64,000 bases of DNA from Mixophyes australis (taxonomy: Eukaryota; Chordata; Amphibia; Anura; Limnodynastidae), in the NCBI GenBank assembly GCA_036250195.1, contig JAVHZZ010000006.1:75075869-75139868 (forward strand), given 5' to 3'. This document shows positions 1 to 11,484 of the stretch, piece by piece. Made by a program: the position numbers and the translations under genes. Numbering within the stretch: position 1 is the stretch's first letter; each line of letters begins with the position of its first letter. The notes under the pieces are model-generated. The model ran no database searches, had not been told where the DNA came from, and worked only from the letters and a program-made list of their open reading frames with translations.

Positions 1-327
1 GATTCATTAAGGATCTTAACTTGAGAAACTTCTTATTTCAGTCTCCTGGACAAAACCATGTTACAATGCAAGGGGTGCAAATTAGTTTTCTGTTTTGCAC
101 ATAAGTTAAATACTGACTGTTTTTTCATGTAGCACACAAATACTTGAAAGCTTATTTGTGCACTTAAATTTAAAGTTGATATTTGTGTGCTACATGAAAA
201 AACAGTCAGTATTTAACTTATGTGCAAAACAGAAAACTAATTTGCACCCCTGGCATTGTAACATGGTTTTGTCCAGGAGACTGAAAGAAGAAGTTTCTCA
301 AGTTAAGAGCCTTAATGAATCAGGCCC
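1..327. mobile_element. Palindromic MITE, copy A (5' end cut by window edge)
   Basis: A nearly complete foldback element. The left end begins GATTCATTAAGGATCTTAAC and the right end is its imperfect inverse, finishing CTTAATGAATCAGGCCC. The two arms, about 150 bases each, mirror one another around a centre near 165 (TTTAAAGTTGA). Two further copies lie at 24747-24980 and 58398-58730. The full copy at 58398 shows that this one lacks only its first few bases (GGGCCT), so it is truncated by the window, not by a deletion. It has no coding capacity. The ORF at 158-367 is a chance frame through the right arm. A PIF/Harbinger-like origin is possible but unproven, because no clean target duplication is visible here. 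Confidence 0.85.
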
Positions 328-601
328 ATTTTCATATGTCCCTAATACAAGAGTCTTTCATTTTTAAATATTAAAATGCCTGCCAATATCTTTAGAGACC
401 CTTTGATTTGGACACTGTAGCCACTGACATTGAGCAGAAAACAGCACGGGTAGATATAGTAGATACATTAAAAATAATAATAATAATAAACCAAGATTTT
501 AAGATTAACTATTTATGGAAGAGATAACATGTATCATGCGTTGACATGTCTGGGTAAACAAAGCTAAAAATAACAGTATGACTTCCAGATAGCAGTAGTA
601 A

Positions 602-1014
602 AACTGGGTACACAATACAGAAAATTACTGCAGATGTGATTTCTGTACCTATTTTACTAACCACTGAAAGTCCAGATGAGCATGTAGATGTATGTGTACA
701 CATCAACATGATTTACCTTCAGATCTGTGATCATCATCTCTCATAACCATCTGCTGAAAAGATTGTGACTCTGTACATTCCATAGAGCTCTGTGTACACT
801 GATAGTCGTGAGTACATACACACTTCCACATTTGCCTGACATTGTTCCAAAGATGATCGTGATTTTTTTAGGATGTTTAAACCAATTCAAACGATACAAT
901 GTGCTTTGGTACAATAAAACATGATTGTGGGAGAGTACACACTAATGTGATATCTGACCAAACGGTCGTTTATCGTGTGATCTGCACGATAATTGCGTCA
1001 GTGTGTACCCAGCT
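602..1014 (-). mobile_element. MITE with AGCTGGGTACACAC termini, TAA target duplication
   Basis: The left end reads AACTGGGTACACAATACAG. The right end reads GTGTGTACCCAGCT, the inverse of AGCTGGGTACACAC. A TAA triplet flanks both sides (599-601 and 1015-1017), which fits the 3-bp duplications known for PIF/Harbinger elements. A related copy lies in the opposite orientation at 33722-34090 and shares the interior, including AAAACATGAT and a segment near CAATTCAAACGATACAAT. No ORF of note. The class is an inference. Confidence 0.7.
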
Positions 1015-1017
1015 TAA

Positions 1018-2220
1018 CGAGAACAGTTAGGCCACAATATCTTTTTACTCTGTATTTGAACATAATTTTTAACAATTTCTTCATCTGCTGATTCCTCTAT
1101 CAACCTGTAACAAATACCATCCTTCCATTCCATGTAACTTCTCTCCATAATTCAGTGTAAACACACACTATATAGCCCCCTCCAGAAAAGTGGTCACAAT
1201 GTCCCTTAAGCCCAGCAATACCACAGTAGTAGAGCCCACCAGCCAGCCCTAGTCAATGCTTACTTTCCACACAGAACATACGGCGCAGATTAGGATAGTG
1301 ATGGAGTCTGCACCAAACTGTATTCTACCACCAACCCACAACTACAGATATATATATATTATGAACAATGTCCAGGGTGTAAAAGTTTTAACCACAAAAC
1401 ACCGCACCCCCGACACATCTCAGACCCCATCATTCTGTATGCTATAGTATTACCGCAGTATCCAAGCAGCATGATCAGAATACCCAACAAGTCATAAACA
1501 TTTCTACAAGGTCACCTTAAAAACATAATAATGGTATCTATCAGTAACACCAGGGGGTGAGCGATGAGGCAAACTGAGGGCGTTGTCACAAGCTGCAGAA
1601 TTTAGGGGCGTAAAAAAGGTATGGAATTTAACAACAAAAAATGCAGATGTTCTTGTTAGAGAATTGTATATTGGTGGCTATTACCTTGTTGGTAAATGTA
1701 ATAATGAAACAAAGGGGTCTGGCTCCGCACCAGGTTGTGGACCATCCTCATTGGTCACATTTTTTAATTAATGTTTGCTAATTATGAGGGGGTGCTTCTT
1801 TCAATATATATGGATTCATTTAACAGAGACAAGGGTTGAACATAAGAGCACTCCAGTCCTTTATTAAAGGGTACATATAAAATTAATCTTTATTAATAAC
1901 TACTAAAAAAAGCACTCATAGGTACATTATTAATAGGTGAATTATCTTAAAAACAACATAGGTGAAAAAGAGAAGAGAGAATTATGTGAATTAAAATATA
2001 GACCCTGGGGAGGGACTGATCCAATCAGATCAAAATTTCACTTTTAATATGGGACAGCAGTTAAAGCTATGCAATGGTTTGTTAATACAAAAGTTATTAT
2101 TTTGATTCCTAATATCGCAATATAAGGACCATCCCTCTAATTGGAATCTTTCTATAATTGTGGGCTCCTAATTGTGGTAATGAATATAGTATTGCCCAAT
2201 TCCAGTCGTCAATAGTAGTA
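1018..2220. other. Unannotated AT-rich sequence
   Basis: No gene seen. The stretch 1548-1760 (CCAGGGGGTGAGCGATGAGGC onwards) looks like a diverged interspersed repeat, but no paired termini were found. Small ORFs at 1256 and 1583 match nothing I recognise. Confidence 0.4.
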
Positions 2221-2224
2221 TTTA

Positions 2225-2540
2225 TCATCATCATTAACATTTATTTATATAGTGCCAGCAAATTCCATAGCGATTTACAATTGGGAACAAACATTAATAA
2301 GACAATACTGGGTAATACACACAGACAGAGAGGTAAGAGAACCCTGCTCGCAAGCTAACAATCTATGGGACAATGGGAGTATGAAACACAAGGGCACGTG
2401 CTACATCATATTGTACAATGGACCAGATAGAATGCAAAGGTAAAAGTACTGAGTGGGCTGTGTGTGTAGCAATGTTGGTCTGGTCAGAGGGTTGTTGTCT
2501 TGTGTTAGCTGTGTAGAGGGTGGTAATAGAGGAGAGTAAG
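2225..2540 (-). mobile_element. L2-type LINE, 3' region
   Basis: Read on the minus strand this ends in the usual L2-like tail, a TATATAAATAAATG-type stretch followed by TGATGATG. On the plus strand that appears as CATCATCATTAACATTTATT then TATATAGTGCCAGCAAATTCC. The inner part, with TTGTTGTCTTGTGTTAGC and TGTGTAGAGGGTGGTAATAG, matches the same 3' region in the second L2 relic at 62040-62075. Only non-coding 3' sequence remains, so it is a 5'-truncated insertion. Confidence 0.7.
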
Positions 2541-2859
2541 ATATTGTGTGTGTGTGTTTGTGTGAGAAGAAGGTGGGCATTAAATGCACTACACATATAG
2601 AAGGCACTTATCTAAAAAGATTTTTTTTTTTTCTCACATTTGAAGCAGTTTGGATACTGTTTATTCGAATTATAATTTATTTAGCATTCTGTCATATGTT
2701 CTATAGGATTTCTCCAAAACATTACATGGTACTTTCAAATATTTTGTAGATAGCATTTATATGCTCCTGTTAATAAAGTGCTTGATTTGCCCACTACCGC
2801 AACTGTGGTAGGGATAAAAATTGTACTTCTCCCTCTCTCTTTGTATGGAACTAGCTTCT

Positions 2860-3070
2860 ATCATCTGTGCTTAATCAAGCTACTACTATTAGTTTTACTA
2901 CATATACAGAGATAGGCCCAGATTCGTATTATGTATTGCTAATGGGTATCCTGGGATGCCATCCATCCTCTGTACTTAATCAGGTTGCTACTAATAGTTT
3001 CTGCATTCAATATATAGAGATAGTCCCAGACCAGTACTATCTGCTGCTAATGAGTTTATTGGGAATGCTG
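2860..3070. repeat. Two-unit tandem duplication, about 105-bp period
   Basis: The segment CTGTGCTTAATCAAGCTACT at 2865 recurs as CTGTACTTAATCAGGTTGCT at 2970. It is followed in both units by a matching ATATAGAGATAG...CCCAGA...TATT block. The units are well diverged, so the duplication is old. Confidence 0.7.
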
Positions 3071-3239
3071 GATTCAATGCCTGTTATTCTTAACTAGAGT
3101 GCGAGCTGATAGTCTGATCTGAATATCCGTTTTGCAAATAGGAGTGCGCACACACTCGCACATACACACAATAATAAATCGGAAGGCTATCTTATATTCG
3201 TCCTGCTGTTTGTTTCCATTCTAGAGCGGTGATACACCG

Positions 3240-3345
3240 CAAACAGTCCCCGCACCCACACTTCCGGGGCCAGCGTCACATGATGTGATGTATAACCCAA
3301 CGTACGTTTCGCCTGTACGGCTTAATCATGGGAATTGTATGTGTA
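3240..3345 (-). mobile_element. Penelope-like element fragment with degenerate hammerhead-like core
   Basis: On the minus strand the sequence reads CATGATTAAGCC, then GTACAGGC, then GAAACGTACGTTGG. This resembles the hammerhead core CTGATGA / stem II / GAAA that Penelope-like retroelements carry in their terminal repeats. Stem II (GCC GTACA GGC) is intact and GAAAC is intact. The CTGATGA box is damaged (ATGATTA in its place). The flanking CACATGATGTGACGCTGGCC and CCGGAAGTGTGGG on the same strand resemble frog sequences I associate with such elements. Catalytic activity is unlikely. The family call is by recognition only. Confidence 0.5.
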
Positions 3346-3369
3346 TATGTGTGTGTATATATGTATGTG

Positions 3370-3411
<42 letters not shown>

Positions 3412-3414
3412 ATA
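3341..3414. repeat. TG/TA microsatellite
   Basis: Alternating GT- and TA-rich dinucleotide run with a pure TA core at about 3372-3401, bounded by TGTGTG on both sides. Confidence 0.9.
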
Positions 3415-3753
3415 AGAGGTGATTGTGGAATACCTGTGAGGATCACACTGATATGATATCCCCACTTGGATGCTAGATACCTCCTGTTTTATGCCTGAAA
3501 ACTTTTCAGTTCTGGTACGTGCAATTTTAATGTTTTGGGAATAAACATTTTACTTGGATTTTACACTATGGAAGCGCCTCTGTCTTTTTGATGTTATAGG
3601 TGTGTTGCTGTTTCCCCGTGGAGATCGGGTATTTGAAAGGAATGAAGCGCAGAGTACGGTCTGCTGGTGTTTAAAGTATCGTGGACTTATACAACGATTA
3701 AGAATTAGCACTACCAAATACTGAACTTTTAACTATCGTGCGCACCGTTTCTG

Positions 3754-3757
<4 letters not shown>

Positions 3758-3815
<58 letters not shown>
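3758..3815. repeat. TA microsatellite
   Basis: Uninterrupted TA dinucleotides, about 29 units. Likely to be length-variable and prone to assembly error. Confidence 0.95.
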
Positions 3816-3819
<4 letters not shown>

Positions 3820-3829
3820 CTATGGACTG

Positions 3830-6210
3830 TGGTGAGATTCAACCACATTTGTCTTTGGCAATCAAAAATACTGTGCACAAAAGAACTGAATAGACTTGTC
3901 ACATTTATCTTATTTCCCCATAGAAAATATAGGAGAGCTCTTTTTTTCTTTTGGTTGTGATGGCGTTAAAAAGTGACAAACAAATTGGTGTGAAGCTAAA
4001 AAAGTGTCACAATATGAGCACGAAAATGGAATTGAACTGACTCCCAAGTGTCTCTCTATGGCCATTTAAACTGTTGGGATGCATGTGGGTTCTGTAGAAC
4101 TTTGACTGTGCTGTAGCTCAAATTTGAAAATAAAGACCCTGTTGCTTGCTGTGACAAAATAAAATGAAATCTTATCCACAACCAGTACGATTGCTGTGTC
4201 ACAAGTATACAGATTATTACAGAAAAAGACTGAATGCTTACTTACTATTACCAAACATTAGCTATTAAATAAACAATCCCTGCTATTTTACTCGCCATGT
4301 AAAGCATATACTGTTTTCACAATACATACTTCTGGCTATTGCATCAATAGAGAAAAAAACAAATGAATCAGAGGAAGAAAGTTTCATTCTTGGCATTTTT
4401 GTATAGATTTTATATGCTGTGAGAGATTGTTTAACCATGATTGATTTGTTAGTATTCTTATCTTATGTAATGAAAAAAAACAAATCTGCACCTTTTATTT
4501 GCTTTTCTGCTAGGAGGTGATGGCTGCACCATTTTCCATCCCATTGCTTCTATTTGCTGAATAAGGCTTCCGCTGCCCCTATTCATTGAGAATTTTAGGC
4601 AACTTTGGCCATTTTACACCCACTGTGACCGCAAATCGCATCTTTTGGCCCAAAAATACTGCAATCGTTATCAACATCTGATGTGGATTTATCATATATC
4701 TATCGGGCCAGACGGTAAATTCTGCCAGGTGTTAACCATTTCTCACCGTGCTAATGGTGCCATGTTAGATCCAGCCCACACCACTACAGTGGTGAGCAGT
4801 TGGTCACTTCATAGATGGTGCACACGGTTATATACTTGTAGACCTAAATCTGAGACTCAGCAGAGCAATCATTTGTCCTGCGTACACAACAACCCTGTGA
4901 GTTTTCCAGTGCCAAAAGAATATTACAATTGGCAAAAGGAATTCTAATCTTGCAGTAATTTACTCTAATATACTTTAACTCATCCATTCATGCAGTTCAC
5001 CCCACCATATCCAACAGTAACTTCTTGTATGTGTGATTGCTGGCGGCAGAGGCCACTGGCTGCGGAGAGGTTAATATGAAGGCACTGCGAGGGGCTCTCT
5101 GTATCCTGCCCCTTGCTAAAACACAGAGTCCCAGCGTGAAGCCAGGAGTCAGATGCAGTAATGCTTGTGATTCAGGGCTCACCAAGATTAATGTCCTGGC
5201 TAAGTAGCAGTGACAGGACAGCAAACACGCAGCCTGCAGCATTCCCGGCTCACACAGTCTGCTCATTCAGCCCAGCGGCTTGCTTCTTCTGCAAACTAAA
5301 ATGATACCATAGAGTTTGAGAGATGAATAAATAACACTTTCACACCCCCTGCCCGGCTGGCTTGTCTGCTTTTTAACCCCTCCACAATCTGAATTTATTC
5401 TGGCAGCTTTAGGATAAGGTGACATGCTGGTGGCAAGATGGGGGTGATCGGGATAAGGGCTGATGACAGAAACCTCTGGAAGGTTACTGAGAACTTTAAA
5501 GGCAGATTGGAAGTACAGCATTTGAGTAACGTCAGTTTTTACTTGGACATTAAAGATTTTCAGTTTCATATATATGTTTGTACTATTTAGTATCTGGTGA
5601 TTGTGCGCTCTCTCTCTCTAGGTCTCCAAATGTGGCATTGACCCAAAATAGAGAAAGCCAAGCTGGCAACTGCGCCCCTTGGCTATCAAAAGAGCCTTTA
5701 TCTGCTCAGTGCAGTAGCTGTGGCGAGGCCTGCTCACTGGGGATATCAGCTAACCCTCCCAGCCTTCATTTTCATGCATGACACAGGTAGGCTGAGGGAA
5801 GAAAGGGTGGGGGTAACCAGGAGAGAAGTGCCCCCCTTTCGGTTGGGCCAGAGGGGCCTCGCTGACGCCTCTGCGGTGGAAAAAAAAAATATTGAAAAAT
5901 GTGGCGGAATTATTTTGATTCAGCGTGTTTGAAAGCAGATTCTGTGGCCAGAATTTCACCCATTTTTAAACAGGCTGCAGATGCAACATGGGCTGTTTAG
6001 CTTGTTGTTCACTTGGAAGTGTGGCCAGTTTTCTCCTTTTCTACTTACCTTTAGTGTGGGGGCTAGTTCTCCAAAGATTTTGCAAAAGATAAACAAATAA
6101 TGGAACTCACTATCACACACACTGTACTTGTAATACAGAACAAATATCTCAGCATTTCAAGAGACACAAGAGGGAGCATTCAGTGCTCTGTCCTGTTAGC
6201 AGTTTTAAAA
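3830..6210. other. Unannotated, no gene seen
   Basis: AT-rich up to about 4.9 kb, more GC-balanced from 5.0 to 5.9 kb. No splice-flanked conserved frame, repeat terminus or RNA fold was recognised. The 100-residue frames at 4645-4947 and 5267-5569 look like chance ORFs. Confidence 0.4.
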
Positions 6211-6214
6211 ACAA

Positions 6215-6383
6215 AGGTGCATATTCAAACTGCGTGTTTGAAAAAGTGGAGCTGTTGCTTATAGCAACCAATCAGATTCTAGATGTCAATTTGTAGAATG
6301 TACTAAATAAATGGTAACCAGAATCTGGTTGCTATAAGCAACATCTCCACTTTTTCAAACCTGCAGTTTAGTAAATATACCCC
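6215..6383. mobile_element. Foldback MITE, TATTTACTAAACTGC family, copy 1
   Basis: The left arm contains GAAAAAGTGGAGCTGTTGC, and CAACCAATCAGATTCTAG further in. The right arm is the inverse (CTAGAATCTGATTGG-like, then CAACATCTCCACTTTTTC), closing with CAGTTTAGTAAATATACC. The loop is the short AT-rich block near 6300. A second copy is 12455-12627, which shares both arms. The left terminus is diverged here (GTGCATATTCAAACTGCG). Confidence 0.85.
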
Positions 6384-6389
6384 AAAAAC

Positions 6390-7085
6390 TTCGTTCTACA
6401 CAATTGTTTTAATTATTTTTTCTTCAAATAAATTGTATGAAAAGAGCACACGGTGTGCATCATTTTCCATAGTTTATTTATTCCATTTACATGCACTCAA
6501 ACTGTTAGGGTTAATGAATGCATTTTTATACTTGCACATAATGTGGACACATAACATAAACCTATGTAGGTTCCCACACAAAGATTACTTGGAAAAAAAT
6601 TGTGAGTATTGCAAAGCTACAAACAACTAACTCAGAATATCACACACCGGTTATTGATCTGGTGACTTTGTCCGAAGTGTGAGTGTATGGATTCATGGCT
6701 GTAAGGACCTATCAATCAGATCCAATGAAAGGAAGAGAGTGGGGCCAGAGGATACATCAAAAGGTATAGAATATGGAAGCTGGAAGAAAAGGGGTTACTA
6801 TAAATACACAGGGTCCCTGCAGGAACGGATCCGAGAGGATAGTATCACAATATATTTTACATCCTCATTACCTTCCTGCCATCTCCAGTCAGCATTACTG
6901 ATTCATTTTACATCTATTTTCTTCCTCTACACATGACCATGGCTACGCCTGATCTCAGACCTACTTATACAACAATATGGACATCATTATTAAAGCTTAT
7001 ATTTATTAAGAACCCACCAATGACTATATTTTCTATTGCTGCAATACAAAATCTTTTATGATACAATATTTTAAGAATATATTAC
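6390..7085. other. Unannotated, no gene seen
   Basis: AT-rich. The ORF at 6679-6936 has no recognisable domain or neighbouring splice signals that I would trust. Confidence 0.4.
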
Positions 7086-7087
7086 CG

Positions 7088-7330
7088 AGGAAGCTGAGCG
7101 ATGCGGAGCGCTCTGGTGATACTCGCTGGCAGTGCCAAGAGGAGTCCAACCACTTGCCAATCTAGTGCATGCTGGATGGAGCATGTAAACTGGAACTGGA
7201 AGCCCGGACTTGGGCTTCCAGTTCCAGTTTCTTTAAAAGAAAGGGGGGGAAAACACAATCAGAAAGATGCTTTAGTTTAATAATAAAGCATTTTTGCCTA
7301 TGGGCACAGCCCTGAGAAAACGTTAGCGAT
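7088..7330. mobile_element. Diverged foldback element related to the one at 38917
   Basis: The run GCTGAGCGATGCGGAGCGCT, then CTCGCTGGCAGTGCCAAGAGGAGTCC matches, with substitutions, the segment at 38938-38975 (GCGATGCTCAGCTCTCC, GGCTGGCAGCAGTAAGAGGAGTC). GTTAGCGATCAGAGGA also recurs at 39106-39121. The paired outer termini cannot be defined here. A perfect hairpin (7188-7229) sits inside. Confidence 0.55.
7188..7229. repeat. Perfect 18-bp inverted repeat
   Basis: Left arm AACTGGAACTGGAAGCCC at 7188-7205 and right arm GGGCTTCCAGTTCCAGTT at 7212-7229, with a six-base loop GGACTT. It lies inside a foldback transposon relic, so it is best read as part of that element. Confidence 0.9.
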
Positions 7331-7440
7331 CAGAGGATAACAGCATTACTTGTACCACTGTTGTCCCTTACCCAGGCTTTGCAAAGGGAAACATTGCAGG
7401 AGGCCCCTGGCTATGTCAACGATAGCCTTTACCGGCTGTG

Positions 7441-7490
7441 TGCTACAGAATTTGCTGGCGCTATATAAATAAATGATGATGATGATGATG
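7441..7490 (+). mobile_element. Very short L2-type 3' tail
   Basis: GAATTTGCTGGCGCTATATA then AATAAATGATGATGATGATG. This is the extreme 3' end of the L2/SINE family seen in longer form at 34105-34414 and, inverted, at 2225 and 34492. Only about 50 bases remain. Confidence 0.7.
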
Positions 7491-7555
7491 CTTTGGTAAA
7501 TAGCGAGAAGCCTTAAATTCAGCAAAAAAAATTAAAAATCTCCCATTAATAAATA

Positions 7556-7769
7556 GGGGCATATTCAATTTTCCGCGGTTTCCGCCGCGGAAAAACTATT
7601 ACCAGTATTACGGTAATAGCAAGCTGGATTTCAGCTCGCAGCTCCCTGAGCCGCGAGCTAAAATCCAGCGAGAAAAGTACCGTAAAATCGGTATTTACGC
7701 GCACTATGACGGTAATAGTGTGCGCGCCACAAGATTTTTGGCTATAACGCCAACAATTGAATATGCCCC
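7556..7769. mobile_element. Foldback MITE, GGGGCATATTCAATT termini
   Basis: Begins GGGGCATATTCAATTTTCCG and ends CAATTGAATATGCCCC. Internal inverted motifs CTATTACC...GGTAATAG and CAGCTCGCAGCTC/GAGCCGCGAGCT mark the centre. The interior matches the MITEs at 41078-41268 and 51013-51222, which share the GCTCGCAGCTCCCTGAGC-type stem and alternating TTACCGT/ACGGTAA motifs. The flanks are ATA and TTA, so no clean target duplication. Confidence 0.85.
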
Positions 7770-8003
7770 TTAGTCTTCATTTATGAAATCTATAGAATAG
7801 TAATGTAAATATGCAGCTAGAGACCACACAAATTGAGGCAATAATTGTAATTTTCCTTCGGGTTTGTTGTTTGTGTGTGTATGGGGAGGGGGATAAATGT
7901 ACAAATATAACGACACTAATAACTTTCCACAATAGTCAGTTCAAATTGCTGACATCACACAGATGATGTGTCACAAGGGGTAGACATATGCAGAAGGCTT
8001 CAT

Positions 8004-8196
8004 GGGGTATATTCAATTAGCTGTGCGGTCCACGATTACGCGTAGCTGCACAAGTGCCGATACCTCAACATTGCGGATTGCCGTGTGCACCTCATAAGGT
8101 TGCGAATAGAAATCCGCGATGTTGCGGTACTGTATTGTCACTTTACACGCGCAGCTGCACGTAATCGCGAACCGCAAAGCTAATTGAACAGGCCCC
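8004..8196. mobile_element. Foldback MITE, GGGGTATATTCAATTAGC termini, CAT duplication
   Basis: The left end GGGGTATATTCAATTAGC is mirrored by GCTAATTGAACAGGCCCC. Inner pairs include GATTACGCGTAGCTGCAC with GTGCAG-type and CACGTAATCGCG sequence on the other arm, and GCGGATT/AATCCGC. CAT triplets flank both sides (8001-8003 and 8197-8199), which defines a 3-bp target duplication. The element is unusually CpG-rich for its surroundings. Confidence 0.85.
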
Positions 8197-8199
8197 CAT

Positions 8200-10530
8200 A
8201 TGTCTGCTCGCTGCAGAGCAACACTCTACGGTTTACAAGGAAAAAAATAAAAAATAAAAAGACCCTCTAGATCTACTGCATCCGTCCAGCCAAAAACAGC
8301 CGACATAGGTACATATAAATTTAACTGCAAATCTTCAAAGACTGTTCCTAGAAAAGAGGACAGTTGCTTACTATGGATAACTAATACAACGTTTATACAA
8401 GTACATAGGAGAAAGAAAATAACAAACCTTCAACATAATGGCGAGTTATCGTTTAATAGTTCGCTTATACAACATAGTGGACATGTCATCACTACATACA
8501 CGTCACACTACCTTTTTAGGGCAAAAAAGTGAATTACTAAAGCTCCATCAGATCTCACATTTTATCTTTTCAGATATTCCACAATTATTGAAATCCTAGA
8601 CTTGAACATGACTCTAAGAAAAATAGCAGAAGAAAGTTACTGCTTGTGAGAGAGATGATATAGAGCAAAAACACTGAAAAGCTTTATTTTTTTTCTTGCA
8701 GAAATTCTAGAGCAAAGAGCCCCTTGTGTACTCAGTGACCTGTGAGGGTTGGAAAGACAAGCATGTTTTTATTTGATCAGTGAAAGCGTCTCGGTTTAAA
8801 AAGATTTAACCGACATCAGTCCTAGAACAAACTTACCAAGTACAGGTCTGTGATTAATTTAGTTTTTGGTCCAACGTGGGGCGGACGGCTCAGAGCCACA
8901 TCAGATGTGCAGAGGTTGCACCGTCCTTGCCTAGGTACTAAATGCAGCCCCTTGGGAATCCTTTTAATCACCAGCAGAATGGCATCTCATGCTGGAAATA
9001 TACTGTAATGCTGAGGTACGTGTTTAGCACTTGGAAAAATAAACTGGGACGAGCTGTGGTGGTGAGCGCTGCAGGATTTAGAGGGGGGTGTGACGCACCT
9101 GGGTGGTATTTTAAGATACCACTTAATTATCAGCTGCGTTCCATAAACAAGAAACTGGCTAAGCGGCGGCTACTGTCAGCCTCCTGGATAACTGGTATGT
9201 GGAAGGTGAGCAAATCACCTACCCAAACGGTGCATGTGAAGTATATGAATGACTTCCAGTAGGTGCAGAAATACCTACCTCTCTCAAGAGATATTACCCT
9301 TTTGTTGTACTATTCTATCAGAGGTTGAAGCTTCAAGCAGAACACTACAAATAAAAGAAACCTGTGTTTCTGTGATAAATGGTTATTTTATACTAACATT
9401 GTTTCCAAGAATATACAGAGAGCAAATCAAAAATTATATGATTAAGTGATTTTTTTTTTTTTTTTTGCTTCAATTGTGTATTTCTTAAAACAAAAAGCAA
9501 TATATTGATGCGGTAAAAAGAGTCTCCTATGAGGTACATTGTGGATAGCCGGGTACTTAGTCATGCAAGTCAGAGGAATATACCTAACAAATGTGGTGTG
9601 ATGGGAATTAGCATTAAAGTGTTGTTGCTCTGAATCATTAAGGAAATTCTCTTTTAATATTATCAGGACGTCGCCATCACCCGTCTTCACAGATTTTACT
9701 TCTGTTCTACTACACTATACTTTCTGACATTACTGTGAGCTTTCCTAAATAATATCATATTGCACCTCCTCACCCACCAACCATGTTATTATGTAAGCAT
9801 GTTTGTCTCTGTGCACTTTGGTATATGTGGGGGGGGGGGGTGAATCTTCCACTTTGGTGGTGTATCCTTCCCCCCATGTCTCCCACTGTTATGGTATTTT
9901 CAGCACTAAACAGTGCTGTTTTCAGGTGTGGGGGGAATGGAGCTTTGAGGGCTGAAGAACTGGATGGGGTGGTAGATTTGACGCCTGTGGAGACGGAGAC
10001 AGATTGGACAACTGCGGCTTTTCTCCAATCAGGTGCTGTACTAACGGCACATCATTTTCTATAGGTGGCGCTTAATTTTAATAAAGGGGTTGTCTGAAAT
10101 GAACAGCCTCTTTGCATAAGAAATATAATTTCACAAGCATAAGAGACTGAGCACAGTATACGTATGTAATACTCAGGCCTATACAACCAACCTGCCGACA
10201 CTCCAGTTATTCTCACACCTATGCGGGGAGACTAATATACACACAGATCAGCTAGATATTGTCTTCATATCATTCTGTTGTTTTAAGTGAATGGCCATAA
10301 TGAGCTTTTATGCTATGCTAGGACCACCCTTCTCCTGTTCAGCTAACTGGATTTGATACCGTGGATGAAATTGGCCAGCTTACTCTTGTCACTGTTTTAT
10401 TGCATTCCAATGTAGCTATTACATAGTAATTTGTTATATGTATGGTAAATATGTTATATCAGAAGTGGACACATAAATAAAGAATTCAGAAGCCAGTCAG
10501 TCAAATCAAAGTGTAAGCACAATCATTTAA
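8200..10530. other. Unannotated, no gene seen
   Basis: AT-rich with homopolymers (T run at about 9450-9466, a G run of about ten at 9831). The 106-residue frame at 8942-9262 shows no recognisable domain. Confidence 0.4.
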
Positions 10531-11428
10531 CCACTTCCCGGCTGCTTATTTTGTCTATGCTTCCTGTCAGGCAGAGTTTTTGGCTGACAGTACTTATATA
10601 AAACATTCAGCTAGTGTATAAACATGCTGCTAATGGTACCAGGGTGCTGCTGTCCGTCGCTAGTTCCAGCTTTGTGATTGGGAACATTGGACGGATCACA
10701 TTACATGGTCGTTAAAACACAACTCTGTGTGCTGTACGCCACAAGATCAAGCTAGTTACAATCACATCACCATTCAAAATGATCAGCGGCAGAGTAGACA
10801 TGGTTCAAGTCCCTCCTGCACCTCTGTGTCCAACCCCACAAGAAAAGCCAAGTCATAAAAAAAACAAATAAAAAACTGAAAATATAAATAAAATAATAAA
10901 ATGTGAAAAAAATAAATAAATATGAAAAACCGTGTCAACACATCCTGTCTGACGGACGCATTTTGCATTTATTTCACACAGGTTACAGAGAAGTGCGTAA
11001 ATGTCACATAGAATTTGTTACCCAAAACCAAAACATCTCCACCCGACCCCTGGCATACCATAAGGAAAGGCGTGGGTACTTTTGCTGGGCAGACCTTGAA
11101 AAAAGCCCACATATTTGGTATCTCTCTGCTTAGGAGAACTATGCAATTCAATTGTGAGGTAAATTTCAGGGGCTACACTAATTGCATTTGAGAAACTATG
11201 GCAACAGTCATTTGCATGCTAGCACCCTAGGTACAAATATTTATTCCAATTTCATACCAAATGAAAGCCGTGTCTGTCCCAGAAACATAAAAACAATATA
11301 AAACCCAGTATACAAGTCATTTAGATAGACTAAGAAATTAAAAAGTTATTCTCATTTACACTGACTCCTCCCAAAAAGGTAAATTTGGTCTGTTCATGAC
11401 ATAAACCCTCCAGTCATCAAGGAGCAAG
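10531..11428 (-). repeat. Probable interspersed repeat, unclassified
   Basis: The left edge AACCACTTCCCGGCTGC resembles the terminal sequence of a repeat common in frog genomes. The minus-strand interior (CAGCAAAAGTACCCACGCC, ACTTCTCTGTAACCTGTG) is also familiar as repetitive frog sequence. I cannot assign a class and see no paired termini. The overlapping short ORFs on both strands at 10783-11151 are not convincing genes. Confidence 0.4.
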
Positions 11429-11484
11429 AAAAGATGCATATCCACTGACATCAATAGAAATGAATCCCAAAAGTTAGACATCAG

